From Agriotes lineatus (Eukaryota > Arthropoda > Insecta > Coleoptera > Elateridae), in contig OW679203.1 of NCBI GenBank assembly GCA_940337035.1, positions 81,111,061 through 81,175,060 of the forward strand: a DNA stretch of 64,000 nt. Direction: 5' to 3'. Under the pieces are notes generated by a model. That model saw nothing but the letters and a program-made list of their open reading frames with translations, made no database searches and was not told the origin of the DNA. Numbering within the stretch: position 1 is the first letter of the stretch; every line of letters begins with the position of its first letter. Made by a program: the position numbers and the translations under genes. This document shows, piece after piece, positions 45,781 through 57,487 of this stretch.

Positions 45781-46026
45781 ATAGAAGAGAAAGACCCAGA
45801 AAATTTTAGAAAGAAGTATACAATTTCTTCTTTCAATGTTGACATCATTACTGGTCTGATGTCATTTTCTTCCAGATTGCACTAAATGTACAACTAAAGA
45901 AAACTCGTTGTGCAATTTCTTAAGTATATTGTACAACATAGACATAATTAGTTTTAAGGCATACATGTGTCCTTATACACATTTGCTAGAAAGCAGTGAA
46001 ATATTAAAACGAGACAGATTTACTGC

Positions 46027-47897
46027 CTATATATTATCCGGCAAGCTTCTCCTCGAAAAAAATTTCTCAAGTTTGTCTTTAATCTCCCCTTCAAGCACTT
46101 GAAGTTTTGATTGATAGTGGGCCAAAAACTCCTGAATGGGCTTTACTAGAAACCGATTTTTACCGTTTACTTCGGTTACACTTTCTCGCTTTCTACGAAC
46201 GTGAAGATCTTGCAAAGCTTCTTGTTCTGCTTTGTCTTCTTCAGTTGCATTAGTTGCTTCAGAAAGAGCATTTAAAGGTAATGCCTGTTTATTTTCTTTC
46301 AAAGCCTTGAAAAATGTAACATTTTTTGAAACATCGCCTGACAACATTTTTGAAGAACCGAGTGTTTCGTTAAACAAATCGTTGTTGTCGTCGGTTTTTT
46401 CAACTACTTCCTTCACCACAGTTTCTTCAACTATATCGTCCTCCTCAATTGCATCGGCAGCCTCATGTGCAGCAACACTTTCGGCAGGTGGCGCAAGATT
46501 TAAAGTTTTGACTGGTTCATCTTGTATTGAAGTAACTGCAGACTTACCTGAAAGTCCAGAGGGTTCGCTATTGGATAGGCTTCGACTATCGTTTGATTTC
46601 TTAGGAGGCAAAGTAACTTCCAATGCAGCCATAGTTACATCTGGTTTAGAAGAACTTGTATTAGTTGTTACAACTTTTTCCCTAGATAAATGTGAGGCAC
46701 CCGCTTTGTTACTATGTGGACTTGTAACTTGATCAATAAAATTTAAACTGCGATTTTGATTATTTTGAAGTAACCCAGAGGGCATTATTCGTTGCCCTAT
46801 ACTTAAAGAGTCATTCAGACTATTAACTGGGATCGCCACGGAAGCATCAACTTCAGATTTGACTGTTGTTGTATCTGGACGAACAGTGAAAGAAGTATAT
46901 ATATCTGGACGAACAGTGGAGGAACTGTATGTATCAGATGTCGAAGAGATAGCTTGAGTACTTAGATCGATAACATCATCTATTTTTGCAAGTTCTTTTA
47001 AAGGATCTGCTTTGGCTTCTACCTTTGGCAATGATCCTCGAACTTTTACGGTTGAAACTTTTGGAGGGGATTTAGTTACATGGTTTCTTTGTTCCAACAA
47101 AGGCCCGCTGAATGAGCCAAAGGCAAAAGGTATCGGCATGAAGGGACTATGCTGCAGTAAAGGTCTGGGTTTGACATGTGAAATATGGTTTGGAAAATTG
47201 AACTTGATAGATGCACTATCAGCATTTACACCTTCCGGTATGTCTCCAAATTGCTTTATCGAATACATTGGCTTTATTAAGTCCTCTAATATTGCTTCCA
47301 AATGTTGATTATCCAGTCTCTGGTTTAGTTTCTTACATAGAAATCTTTCTAATCCAAACCTGTCTGCATTAAACTTTGTATCGAAACTATTACTTTCTTT
47401 ACATCCATAAAAGTCGCAGATGGGCATTCTAGTCCTTTCTGTCCGAAATTTTGTATCGAACCCATTACTCTCTTTGCATCCATAAAAGTCACAGAATGGC
47501 ATTCTAGCTCTCTCTCCCCGCAACGGTAAGATGGGACCTTCAATATTAAGATCAGGCAAAGGTATCTTTAGTCTTTTCAAAACAGAGCCAAGAGAGTTAG
47601 AATGAGGAAATACTCCTCCAGGGCCTCGGTGTTCTCGAGTGTCCTGCAGCCTTTGAACAGTCTTCAGAAGATTCTGGATTACCGTCAACAGTTGTGATTT
47701 TGATGGTAAGCCATCTTCAAGCGAAGTCGGACGAGCTTGGTTAAAATTGTAATTGTAGAATGGCAGATAGGGTTCTAATGCGGTTGTGGCGGACTCTGCA
47801 AATATTAGAAACTTTGTTCATGCCATTGCTACATTCATTAAAACGACTTACGTCTCAATCCAAATGACACCGCTAGCATTACAAGGCAGTAAATCAT
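46027..47897 (-). CDS. Unrecognised secreted protein with tandem CDFYGC modules
   Basis: Spliced model: exon 1 47897-47852 (ATG at 47897), a 56-bp intron (GTAAGT...TTTGCAG), exon 2 47795-46027, 604 residues. The split codon C/AG joins in phase. The N-terminus MIYCLVMLAVSFGLRQS is a plausible signal peptide. Two 25-residue tandem modules begin at residues 114 and 139. Each is RxRMP(F/I)CDFYGCKESN followed by FDTKF, giving Cys117-Cys122 and Cys142-Cys147, with one further Cys at 169. The middle is Ser/Thr/Pro-rich with two TVRPD copies. An acidic stretch (EEDDIVEETVVKEVVEK) follows, then RRKR at about 549-552 and a helical, coiled-coil-like C-terminus. R-x-R and RRKR could be proprotein-convertase sites, so a peptide precursor is possible. 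The short cyclic core recalls small disulphide-ring neuropeptides such as CCAP in style only. A structural secreted protein is an alternative. I do not recognise the family. The start lies 196 bp after the trypsin stop. Confidence 0.8.
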
Positions 47898-48046
47898 ACT
47901 TCAGCACAAATATTCAAGGAATTACAACGCAAACAAATCTTAGAGTGATATTTCAAGATTGCAAAATAGTGCAGTCGGTAATCAAATCTAGCAACAACAG
48001 GTTAATTAATAGCTATAAATATTGCACATTAAGCTAAGGTAATAAA

Positions 48047-48052
48047 TTTAAT
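48047..48052 (-). terminator. Likely trypsin polyadenylation signal ATTAAA
   Basis: On the minus strand ATTAAA lies 41 bp after the trypsin stop codon at 48094. It is the commonest variant of AATAAA and fits the tight gap before the next gene. Confidence 0.5.
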
Positions 48053-48093
48053 GGTTCCAGAGCTGTGTTCGGTCATTTCAGTATTTGAATCGG

Positions 48094-51000
48094 TTACAGT
48101 CCTGTATATTTCTTTATAAAAGGTCGGACCCTCGAGACTCTTACATAGACACCTGGATGATAAGGTTCAGCGCAATCGATTCCCCAAGAAACTAGTCCTA
48201 TAAGTTGTTCGTTGGCAACAAGAGGTCCTCCAGAGTCTCCCTAAAAACAAATATAAGATTAGTGCATTAATTTATATAGTGGTCACTGCTTGTAGCTAAT
48301 TGTAAATGGCTTAATTTCTGAAATATTGGTTATGGTGTCAAACCGATTCAAGACCAGAGGGAAGAGGCCGATTCTATATTTTTGTTCGCTCGCCGAGTAT
48401 CAATCGGGGAAATGATTAAGTGCCACCTGTTGATTTAAAGCCTGGAAATGGAGTGAAAATTCTTTTCACAGGAAAGAAAAAACTGATCTGGCTGGTTCAA
48501 AGCTTAATACTTAAGAATTTTCTTAAAACAATCGAGTTAAGGCTGTTTGTCTGCTTGAATGCATTCGCTGGAGGGTGAAAACGAGCACAGAGTCGCTCCT
48601 TGCATGCCGACAGCGCGCTAGGTGCCCAAACTAAAAACTGAATGGCTTCAAAAATATCTTTAATTCGAAAAGATCAAGTAATGGCACGTTAGCCTAATGA
48701 GTTTACATTTGTCAGTTGTGAATGAACCTTTCGAACCATGAATGAAGCAATCTATGTGGAACCGATTTTTTTTTAAATTTATATAAGTAACCATATATTT
48801 TCTACAGTACTTGAGCAAAAATCAATATTTAAATGTTGAAAACGAATATTCAGATTACCTGAGTACTTGCTGTTTTAAAAATTTTCCGAATATCAAGAAT
48901 TATTTCGCACAACGTTACAGTTTAGATGTACAGGTGCTTTCATGGATATACTGAAACCTCGTCGCAATTTTCCATTTAAAAAATAAACAATACGAAAATT
49001 AAAATTATTTCACCACTTGATAACAAAATCATAAAACTAACTTTAGTAACTTTTATATACAATAAAAATGGAATTTCAATTTTAATTATCTTATAGCTCC
49101 TTTGTTAAAACTAGAAATAATAGTTGCGTAACAAGAAAATAATATTCTAAAGCAAATTTAAGTATCGTAAAGAGTACGAGCTTGTGTCGATCTCCAACAA
49201 AAAATTGGATTGGAATAAAGATAAGGAACTCGTAGATCTGCTTGATCACATAGGTGCACACTCATATCCTTCAGGCAGATCAACCACATCTCTGAACGGT
49301 AAGCAAGGTGCATGAATTTGCAGAATACAAGCAATTTGCAATTTATGCAAAAATTGCCAAAGAAAACCAGAACTACATAGTAGAGGTTGTACACTCATTT
49401 GTACTATTAAGATAGATATGTCTAATGAGATTATAAGAATCTGAAGTCTCGCTCAGTAGTAGAGCCCCTAATTTTAAAGTGGAAAACCTAATATCAGCAC
49501 TCACTACAATTTACCAATGTATGCAATCCGCTCAGAGGCTAACAGGGATAGGTAATAGGAAATTCTAATTATGTACTGCATGCTATAAAATTATATATAA
49601 AACTATGGTATGCAGTAGTACATTTTCGATTTTTATGTATAATAATACGACATGTAACAAGCCTACAGGGTGATGGAATTCGCTTATTGAGAAAGAATGA
49701 ATCTGAAAGAAAAAGCTCGCTCGCGATAGTCAAAACAAATTGTACCTTGAAAAATACTGGGACACATTCGTGTATTCGGTGAAGAGTGGGAATCCCAGCA
49801 CAAAGTTTTTCTTTGACTGTCGTAATTTTTCTGAAAAACTTATCTTACCTCCAAAATACATTTGACAGTATTTCAATTCGCAAATATACACAATATAAAA
49901 TCTGAGACGGCTATATTAAAATAACACACTTAAAACAGATTTATTGACCTTTGTCGCCAACAAATGGCTTTGTGTACTCCCCAGCAGCATATGCATAAGC
50001 GTCAAATTTTTAAATACTTTATCACATGCATTATTTAACTTAGTACTACATATTCAAATTACCAGAAATACCACATACATTACTGAACTAATACAATATG
50101 TTTAACTTAGCTGAATGCTGTAATTAGCTGGCGCCACGGAATATAGAAACCAAACTTGGTTGTTGCAATGAGGTGGGAAAAATTTCCAAACAGTTGAAGG
50201 TCCGCGGCTTGAAAAAAGCAAGAATAGGTCGTCTCAGCTCAAGATGACGAGAAGGGATGTTCAGGAGAAAAAGGTTTTTCAAGCCTGTGTGGGCGTCGAG
50301 CGTTGCTTTACAGGATGGTTGCAAAAGGCTTAAGAGCAGGACAAGCAAAGTACTCACAAAGATCCGGTTAGGGGTCGAAATAAAATTCCACTGTACAATA
50401 ACGTGGCGGGAATGGAATTTCACCGTCATAAGCTATGTCTTGACAGATATTAGATCCGACGAAGTCGAATTTGTCTGTAAGAGCTATCACTGCTCCAGAA
50501 ATGGCTACCTCATCGCATGAAATGATACACTCAAAAACACGTGCACTGCTTTCTTAATCATAGCTGTTTTCTTACAGACTTCGGTTCACAGGCGCTAAAC
50601 ATTTTAGCGAATTGCTTTTCTTCGCATGCATGAAACGGCAGTGACGGCGTTGATTCCTAAACTAACCTGGCACATTCCTACAATTTAAAATTGTTGACGT
50701 TAGGAATTAGTATTCCTCTAAATTGCAAATTGTTGAAGTGCATTTAAAAGCGGATATGTGGAAATGCCAAATTTGTTTTTGCAAAATATACCACCCCATA
50801 AAGTATTATCCCTGAGAAATGTTATCCTGAAGCAGCTTTAATTGGGTTTCTATTTTTATTTAAATCGTTACTAATCCCACTTTCTTAATAACATCATTGA
50901 AAACATGATAGTGAAGTGTATATATTTTGGCATGTAGCCACAAATACATTTTTTAAAACTGTTGCACATCACTCCCATGCAATACAAAATAATAAAACAA

Positions 51001-53597
51001 AAGGAAATAAGAAATATTACAAAGAGTAGTAACCGTTATGTAAAAAAAAACGACAAAAGGTACTCTTAATATTTCTACATTAGGAAGTAATGAAAAATCT
51101 AAACAAACGAGAAAATTTATATTAATGATGCAAAATACAAGAGAAAGTGTTATATCGATTTGAAAGACTGACGCCGCCACTAGTTTTATACCTCCGCGCC
51201 GGAAGAGAGAATTGCTTTAACTTCTTTACGTGAACTGTAAACGAGATTAACCGGTCAGAGGCTAGGTACCTATCGACAAGTTGGGTGGTGGTTCGGAATC
51301 TTTCATTTAATGCGATGTGAACCTCCCAGACAGAACCTCACTGTTGATATTTGCAATAGGTGGCTGACTTGTCATCAAGCCATCAAAACACTTACCTACG
51401 TAGTTTTACCCTGTGTAACGTAGCGGGTCATATAGATGTATCTTTATGTAAGCATAATGAGTTGTATTTGTTTTGGCGTGTTGTTTAATATAGCCGTACC
51501 ATATTTCCTACTGTTTAATTTTTTGTGAAGCGAAATACAGTCCGCCTTTTCAATTAAATAAGATGGAAAATGAAGAGGCTAAGAGCTAAGTTGAATCTGT
51601 GTATTGATCTTACACATTTCCGACGTCGGGTGGAAGATTTTCATGGCTGAATTTCCCTCATTACATCATTGATTGATGAATATCGCGTGGCGTCCATCAC
51701 AGTAACAACTATTTGTATCCTTATCTATTAGTTCTTATTTGTCTATCGCGAATGAGCCCTTCACTCTGAACTACCGGACCCCTTTAAGCTGGTTGCAGGT
51801 CGTAAACGGGGATTTTCTTGTAGCAAAAGACCAACGACAAACTATCTACATGCCACAATTTACAAATGATTAAGTACTAATTACGTAAAATAAAAATATA
51901 TGGTAGGATAATACACTAATATATGTGTATAAAAAATATATAGACGAAGTATATATTGGAAGTTATGAAAAGATTAGTTAAAGCTCTTAGGGAGTTGGAA
52001 TACATGACGATCGTCTTCGCGCTAAATAAAAGTAAGACAGGGAGTAGCACAGGCAAGAAGAATATAGCCCTAGACGGAACCGAACCTTGAAGAAGAACAG
52101 CAGAGGCAAGAGGAGATGCCCCGGATTAAGGTTATAACCTCAGGAGGCAAAGAAACTAGTAAAATTATAATAAACCTGAAACATCTGCGAGAATAAAAGG
52201 CCTATTGCATAAAAAACTACTATTATGGTTGCTACGTGAAAGAAGAAAACCTGGCAAATTAAAAAGAGAATAAAATTAGCAATGAGTGAAAGAAAAGAGG
52301 GGTGGCAGAAAAACATGTAGAGCAAATCTAGAGGATATCTAAGAAGGCTATAAAATCAATATATATCAAAGTGAAGATGAACTCCATAAGTCGTCTAACC
52401 ACTGATAATACAAAATACCTCCTGGAAGTTTTATCAGTAAAGAATGTTTAACAAAATGGATCTAGCAAAAATGATGAAGATGCCACATATTTATTAGAAT
52501 TACTCACTTTACTTTAAATCGTTTTGTGTATTATTATTATAAATAGGAGTTAATCCATTGCTGCTTGAAGTGGGGTTGGATTTAATAATAAATGAAGGAC
52601 TTGAAGTCTTCCCCTTTAAATTTTAAATTCGTGGGGAAGACTTCAAGTCCTTCATTTATTATTATTATTATTACGCATGGATGTTATATGTCGTAAAAAT
52701 ATATGCTCGTAAGAACACTTTACAAGGTAGTAGAGCGACACCGCTCTTCCATCCGCATCATGGAGCTAAGTAGTAAGATCGGCTTTTAAATCAGTCGCTA
52801 AGATGGAGAACGCTGTATAAGTGTGGTAAGTAAGTAAAACTATAAAAATAATTATGTTGAAACTTCCGACTTCAAGTACAATGTAGAAGTTACAAGCTCA
52901 TCTATAGAAGTCTTAAAAACAAAAGTTTGTAGTAGTAGTACATCAGTATTTATACACGGTAGCCATTTTTTCTTGTATCAACCATTACCTGGCATGCATC
53001 CTTCCCTCCATTGATGTACCCAGCGCACAGCATCCTGTTCGTGATAACGTAATTCCCATAGAACGTTTTACACGTGGCCTGGCTCATAACGGGCACAACC
53101 ACCCCTCGCAGGCATTGCGACATGGATGAAGCATTTCCGGGAGATGTAAGGCCCCATCCCGTAACAACTGCTTTTGTTCCCACTGGAGGATTGCTGTTAG
53201 CATGAGGAAGCTTAATCGGCGCTATCGTTGGGTTATAAGGTAATGAGTTACTAAATACCACGATGCCTATGTCGAAATCCACGCCGCGCTTGTTAAACAT
53301 TGGGTGAAGGATTATGCGCTTGACGCCAACAACCCTGCCTCCTTTGTTCAGAATCGAAGACCCAGCTCGTATGGAGTAATACTGACGAGGTTGAACCAGA
53401 CAGTGGGCTCCACTGACTGCAGTGGTGTGATTAAGAAGGGCAGCTCCGCAGTAGTGGAGACCTTTGAAGAGCAGTGAGAGATGGTAAGGGTAATCTCTTA
53501 TGGACACGGTTTTTCCTCCAACAATGCGGTCTTGGACCTGAAGAGGTTTAGAGCTATCTGAAAAGATGTTCAGCGTTAATATGCAGAAAAAATTCAA
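48094..53597 (-). CDS. Trypsin-like serine protease (S1 family)
   Basis: Two exons on the minus strand: 53597-52989 and 48240-48094. The donor is CAG/GTAATG at 52989 and the acceptor TTTTTAG/GGAGAC at 48240, joining in phase 0. The modelled product has 251 residues. Activation site R24/IVGG; catalytic His65 (SGAHC), Asp109 (DFDIGIV) and Ser206 (GDSGGP). Asp200, six residues before the Ser, and Gly at the 216 and 226 positions (SWG, PGVY) predict cleavage after Lys/Arg. AAHC is changed to GAHC, a mild variant. The first residues MNFFCILTLNIF could be a short signal peptide, but CATCTTTTCAG just before the SSKPLQ codons looks like a splice acceptor. A separate signal-peptide exon further upstream is therefore possible, and the start is uncertain. 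A mariner relic lies 60-380 bp upstream. The intron (48241-52988) is about 4.75 kb. Expected role: secreted digestive or processing protease. Confidence 0.88.
48241..52583. other. Trypsin intron sequence without recognised genes
   Basis: This is the first 4.3 kb (by plus-strand position) of the trypsin intron. It is AT-rich. Short open frames such as 50257-50520 plus and 50429-50124 minus overlap in antisense and show no domain. A purine-rich stretch at 51960-52330 may be an old repeat. No splice-flanked exon was identified. Confidence 0.5.
52584..52663. repeat. Perfect 31-bp inverted repeat in the trypsin intron
   Basis: Arm 52584-52614 (AATAATAAATGAAGGACTTG...) and arm 52633-52663 are exact reverse complements, with an 18-nt loop that is itself nearly palindromic (TTTAAATTTTAAA). 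It could fold into an 80-nt hairpin in either strand's transcript. It may be a very young foldback insertion, given the lack of mismatches, or a small-RNA-type hairpin. Confidence 0.8.
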
Positions 53598-53654
53598 ATT
53601 AAACTACATAGCAAATGAAGATATTAACCATTAGGATTTTTATAACTTTTTTGT

Positions 53655-53981
53655 AGTATTATAGACCTATACGAGGTTGAACAAATATGCAACGGGACCG
53701 ATCAAATACAGAGCATCTGAGCAGCGAAAGTATTTCTAGCGTCATTCGAAGTAATCTCCCTGGACCTCTACGCACCCTTGACATCGACGGTATATGTCCC
53801 AGAAAGTCTGTTTGAACTTACCACAATAAAGTAGATTCAGTTTGGCGATAACATTTCTTTGAATGTGTTACACGTCATCAAAGTGCCTTTCTTTTAGGGT
53901 CAAATTGAGCTGAGGAAACATCATGAAGCCCAATGGCGATAGATCTGGGGAATAGTCAGTTATGAACAGTCTATCGGCACA
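53655..53981 (-). pseudogene. Mariner transposase C-terminal relic
   Basis: Minus strand reads TDYSPDLSPLGFMMFPQLNL, then LKERHFDDV, HIQRNVIAKLNLL and ending GCVEVQGDYFE. This is the C-terminal end of a mariner (SETMAR-like) transposase: YSPDLAPxDFFLFPxLK, LKGxHFDD and EGxYFE. The third catalytic Asp (xDFF) is replaced (LGFM), and stops are present. It lies just 5' of the trypsin exon on the same strand, so it may occupy an upstream intron or the promoter region. Confidence 0.7.
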
Positions 53982-54384
53982 CAAATATGCAAAGAAATCT
54001 TATCAATTATGAAAGAATGAATATTTCAAACTGTTCGAGAACCGCTGCGTAACTATTAGTTCTTAGTCCAGATAATAATTCCGATAACCGCACTAATCCC
54101 AGGACTGGAATCCTAGTTGGAAATTTCGTTACGTAAAAATATTAGGATATTTCATAAAAATACTAAAAAAAACCTACTGAAAAATTCAAATAAACAGTGA
54201 TACCCAAAACTGATTAATTGAATTCAACAAGAAAGGAAATAGGACTGAAATATAAAAGAAAATAAAATCGAAAAGAAAAGATGACGTGAGGTGTGGCTAA
54301 CAAGTGCATGGATCTTTCAAGTAATAAGAACTGAGGTTTCTTACGACAAGCATAAGTACTCGGAGCGACAATAAAAAGACAAAT

Positions 54385-54700
54385 ACTATATCATCATCAT
54401 CATCAGCATCGTCATCAATCATCTATAGCTGTAGTCAACTGCTGAATAAGCCTCTCTTAGGTGCTTCAACGATTCTGTTTATTGAATCTAGTTGATCTGG
54501 GTTGCCTTAAATTATCGAACCACCTAACTGGAAGCCATCCCCTGTTTCTAAATATTTCCTGTCTTGGTCTTTACTTTTTCATATTTTTTATCCATTTGTT
54601 GTCTCTTGTTCTGACCATTTCTCGCGCCCAATTCCACTTTAATATCACTGCCTTTGCTACGGCTTTTGTTATCTCTATTTATTAGAATATAATTTTATTC
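54385..54700 (-). mobile_element. RTE-like LINE 3' end with ATC-repeat tail
   Basis: Minus strand reads VKWNWAREMVRTRDNKWIKN, then RGWLPVRWFDNLRQPRSTRF, matching the KWxWAGHxxRxxDxRWT and GRPxxRWxDDLR signatures near the end of RTE-type LINE proteins. It is followed by a GATGATGATGATGAT tail (plus-strand TCATCATCATCATC at about 54390). 5'-truncated. Confidence 0.65.
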
Positions 54701-56408
54701 GGCACTGTCTCTGAGAAATACTTATATCCAGGAAAAATCGTTTATTACCTCTCTGGGTCACAGCTATTTTGCTCCCTACTGTGTTTTACTAGTTTCTCTG
54801 CGCTATATTGATATATTGACACACCGAGCGCAGGGAAGAAACTCGCGCCGCTTATACCCTTTAGAGAGTGCCGTTATCGCTAATTAAGTTCCATCGGACT
54901 CCAACGATTAATTGAGTTCGGACACTTGAATACGTGGCCCTTGTGGTTTTTTTGACTTTGCTTAATCGCTGTCTTAGTGGGTCCACTTTTATCGCCAGGT
55001 TCCAGCAGCTTTATCGTGGATCAGACGTGCCCAAAGTCTAGTTATAGCTCTTTCTATCGCACCAGGTGTATTTTTGGGAACTGGGATTCTCTGAGCTTTG
55101 TTAGTTGAAGCTGCAGATCTGTTTTGCCATGTCGATATTGTAATAACTGCACTACGTTTTAATTATATTTGTTTTTACTGTATCAATTATAAATGTCAAT
55201 TTCTTGCACCTTGTTCACCTTCCCTTCGTTTCTAAAGTAACTGTGTTACGAGTCTCTTTATGCAAGTGTTTGCCTAACGGCAGGGAAGATTAAACGCATT
55301 CTAATACTTCGACTAAATTACGACGAGCCTAATTAGGGTTCAGTAATCACAACATGTAAGACCGTGCTGTCATCGTTAGGCGTTTTTCCCTCTTGTAATA
55401 ATAAAAGTATAATGGGCCAACTTCGGCTGTACTCCTGTATTTTGTATACTCAGTATAACACTGCAATTGCACCTTTATGTTTACCAACCGTATGCAGTAT
55501 TGGTAGTCTTTGTCTGAGTTAAGGGACACCAATCACTAATTTAGGTGTGAATATATGACCCAGTGGCGCCCCAAAAATGTACAAACTACATACTTTCTAC
55601 GCCCGTCCAGAACTGACTTAGATAAAACTACCTACACTTTCAAAATCCAACCAGAACTGACACAATTTTTTTTACATCTGCTGCGATTATTGCTGGTATA
55701 TTATCTGATCCTTGCTTGAGAATTTAAGGGATAACAAAATTTTCAAAAAAATCTTGCCTTTTTTATAAAGTGTAGTGTTTAACGATTTTCAGAATTTGGT
55801 GCCTCTCTGTTACTATTTCACCCTTGTTAGAACATTTCCAGATATTATTTTTATATGTAGAGCTTTTGTTCATGTACTTTTAAGTTTGTATTTTCTTCCA
55901 TAACCTTAAACAAGTGCTTTGAGTTATATGTCCCCTTACAGTATTGGAAATGCTCTTATTCGTCTCCCCGAGATGCTACGTGCCTATATTAATAAAAAAT
56001 TAAAGATTATACACATTTTTGTCGCCGGAAATAGTATATGGCAAATAAAAAAATAAAAGTACCTGTAATGAAATAAATATTACAACGGATGCATATGTAG
56101 GTATGGATCATACATTAAAGAACCACTAAAATGATGCCTCTTGTTCCGATTTCAACCTATCTAAGTGTGGGATAATCACTATTTGCTTAGAAGAGAAACT
56201 TTCACAGCTAGTTAAGATAATGTGAACTAACATTAATGTAATTAAACGAACAACCTAAGTTAGCAAGAACCAAAACAAAAATTATAAATGCAAAATGCAG
56301 AAGCCAGTCAGATTTAACAGCCACTTTAAAGAAAGTGGTAAAGATTAAGTACACATGCAGGGCTAGTAACCGAACCAACGTAATTTTAAAGAATAAAAAA
56401 GAGTGCAA
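54701..56408. other. Mostly unassigned; possible LTR end near 55.56 kb
   Basis: No gene recognised. AATAAA at 55400 and TGGCGCCCC at 55563 could mark an LTR end and primer-binding site, but the 160-bp spacing and lack of internal domains leave this weak. AT-rich otherwise. Confidence 0.3.
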
Positions 56409-56681
56409 GTATTATTTATTTATTTATTTAATTCGCACTCAGCCAACAGCCGTTAGGCCAATTATAGGCGTCGCTGTGCAGTTATGAGGACTTCCAACCC
56501 CACTAACGACTGTCATGATGTTGTATGACCGCCGGGACCAACTTTTTTCCGTGATAGCCGTACCACGAGGCGCCGAGAGATGCAGCCGTGGAACTCCCAT
56601 CCAAGTTCTGACCAGAGACATCGTTGCTTAACTCTGCTGATCGAACGTGGACGCTTGTTCAAGCTACACCACTGGGGACCC
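56409..56681 (-). mobile_element. 5S-rRNA-derived SINE (SINE3-like)
   Basis: Sense is the minus strand. From 56681 it begins with a degraded 5S rRNA: GATCAGCAGAGTTAAGCAACG corresponds to the 5S A-box region (GATCACCGAAATTAAGCAGCG), and ACTTGGATGGGAGTTCC corresponds to the C box (ACTTAGATGGGGGACC). A body of about 150 bp with no 5S similarity follows. It ends in AATTAAATAAATAAATAAATAATA, a LINE-type TAAA-repeat tail at about 56435-56409. Head, body and tail order fits a retroposed SINE with 5S-type internal promoter. Confidence 0.7.
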
Positions 56682-57298
56682 ATATATAATTCTTCAGTGC
56701 TACAATAACGACAGTAACATTAGCAAAGGTGAAAGTAATGACTTCTTCGTATTTGATAGATCGTTGCAGTTGAAAAAGTACATTTAAAATACTCAAGGTT
56801 TTTTTAATTCTGAGTCATATTTTACTCAGTCGAAACTCAAATATGTAATTTTAAAGGATGATTCTATTCTTCAGCTTTTTTTTCTAACCTGTCTCTTTCT
56901 CTCTACACTTGCTACCTCAGTGCTGAACTAGGTCAGCGAAAGGGCGAAATTCTGGCTGCAAAACCAAGTAAAACGGGCGGGAAACAATTATTCAGTCTCG
57001 GCCTAAAGGCAGGAGGCTACTCGTGGAGCGAGCGTCTTTACGTTCGGCTCAAGCCGCCGGCGTACGCCCAAGCTAATTATCGTACCGCGAGATGCTAGCA
57101 GCCAGCAACTAATTTATCGGTTTCAGTAATATATCGGTTGATCCCGAATTAATTATGAGCTTCCGCAGTTCTTTAGACCCTTAAAATTCTCTTCTTGATT
57201 ATTAAAAATTCCGAGGGACAAAAACGACCGAATTAGGATAAACATTTCGTTTTTTCCAAGTCTGATAGACCTGCAGCACATGCACTAACGTTGCAAGC

Positions 57299-57481
57299 TT
57301 GAGAAACGAGCCAGATCTGTTGTCAGATTCTTTGGGCCTTCTGCGAACTTCGCCAAACCTTCAGAGTTTGGCACATTATGCTGTAATCGCACTGCAGCTT
57401 TATATGTCATTCATGCATGCATACCATTCTTTGTCTAGTTACACCCCTTTTGACCTTCTGGGAAGGCTAAACGAAAGTTAG
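57299..57481 (+). pseudogene. Possible Ty3/Gypsy integrase scrap
   Basis: The open frame ends AVIALQLYMSFMHAYHSLSS and then YTPFDLLGRLNE, which fits the AxxAYNxSxHSxTxxTPFELLFGR segment just after the integrase core of Gypsy elements. Only about 35 residues support the call. It lies upstream of an LTR/leader-like junction at 57671. Confidence 0.35.
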
Positions 57482-57487
57482 ATATTT

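Noticed and set aside
46232..46732. 166-codon plus-strand frame
   Set aside because: Ser/Val-rich mirror of the secreted-protein exon on the opposite strand, with no domain.
49158..49394. Minus-strand 78-codon frame as an extra trypsin exon
   Set aside because: The two recognised trypsin exons join in phase at the conserved ACQ/GDSGGP position, leaving no missing segment.
50124..50520. Overlapping 87- and 101-codon frames as a gene in the trypsin intron
   Set aside because: Antisense to each other, no recognisable motif, no splice or promoter evidence.
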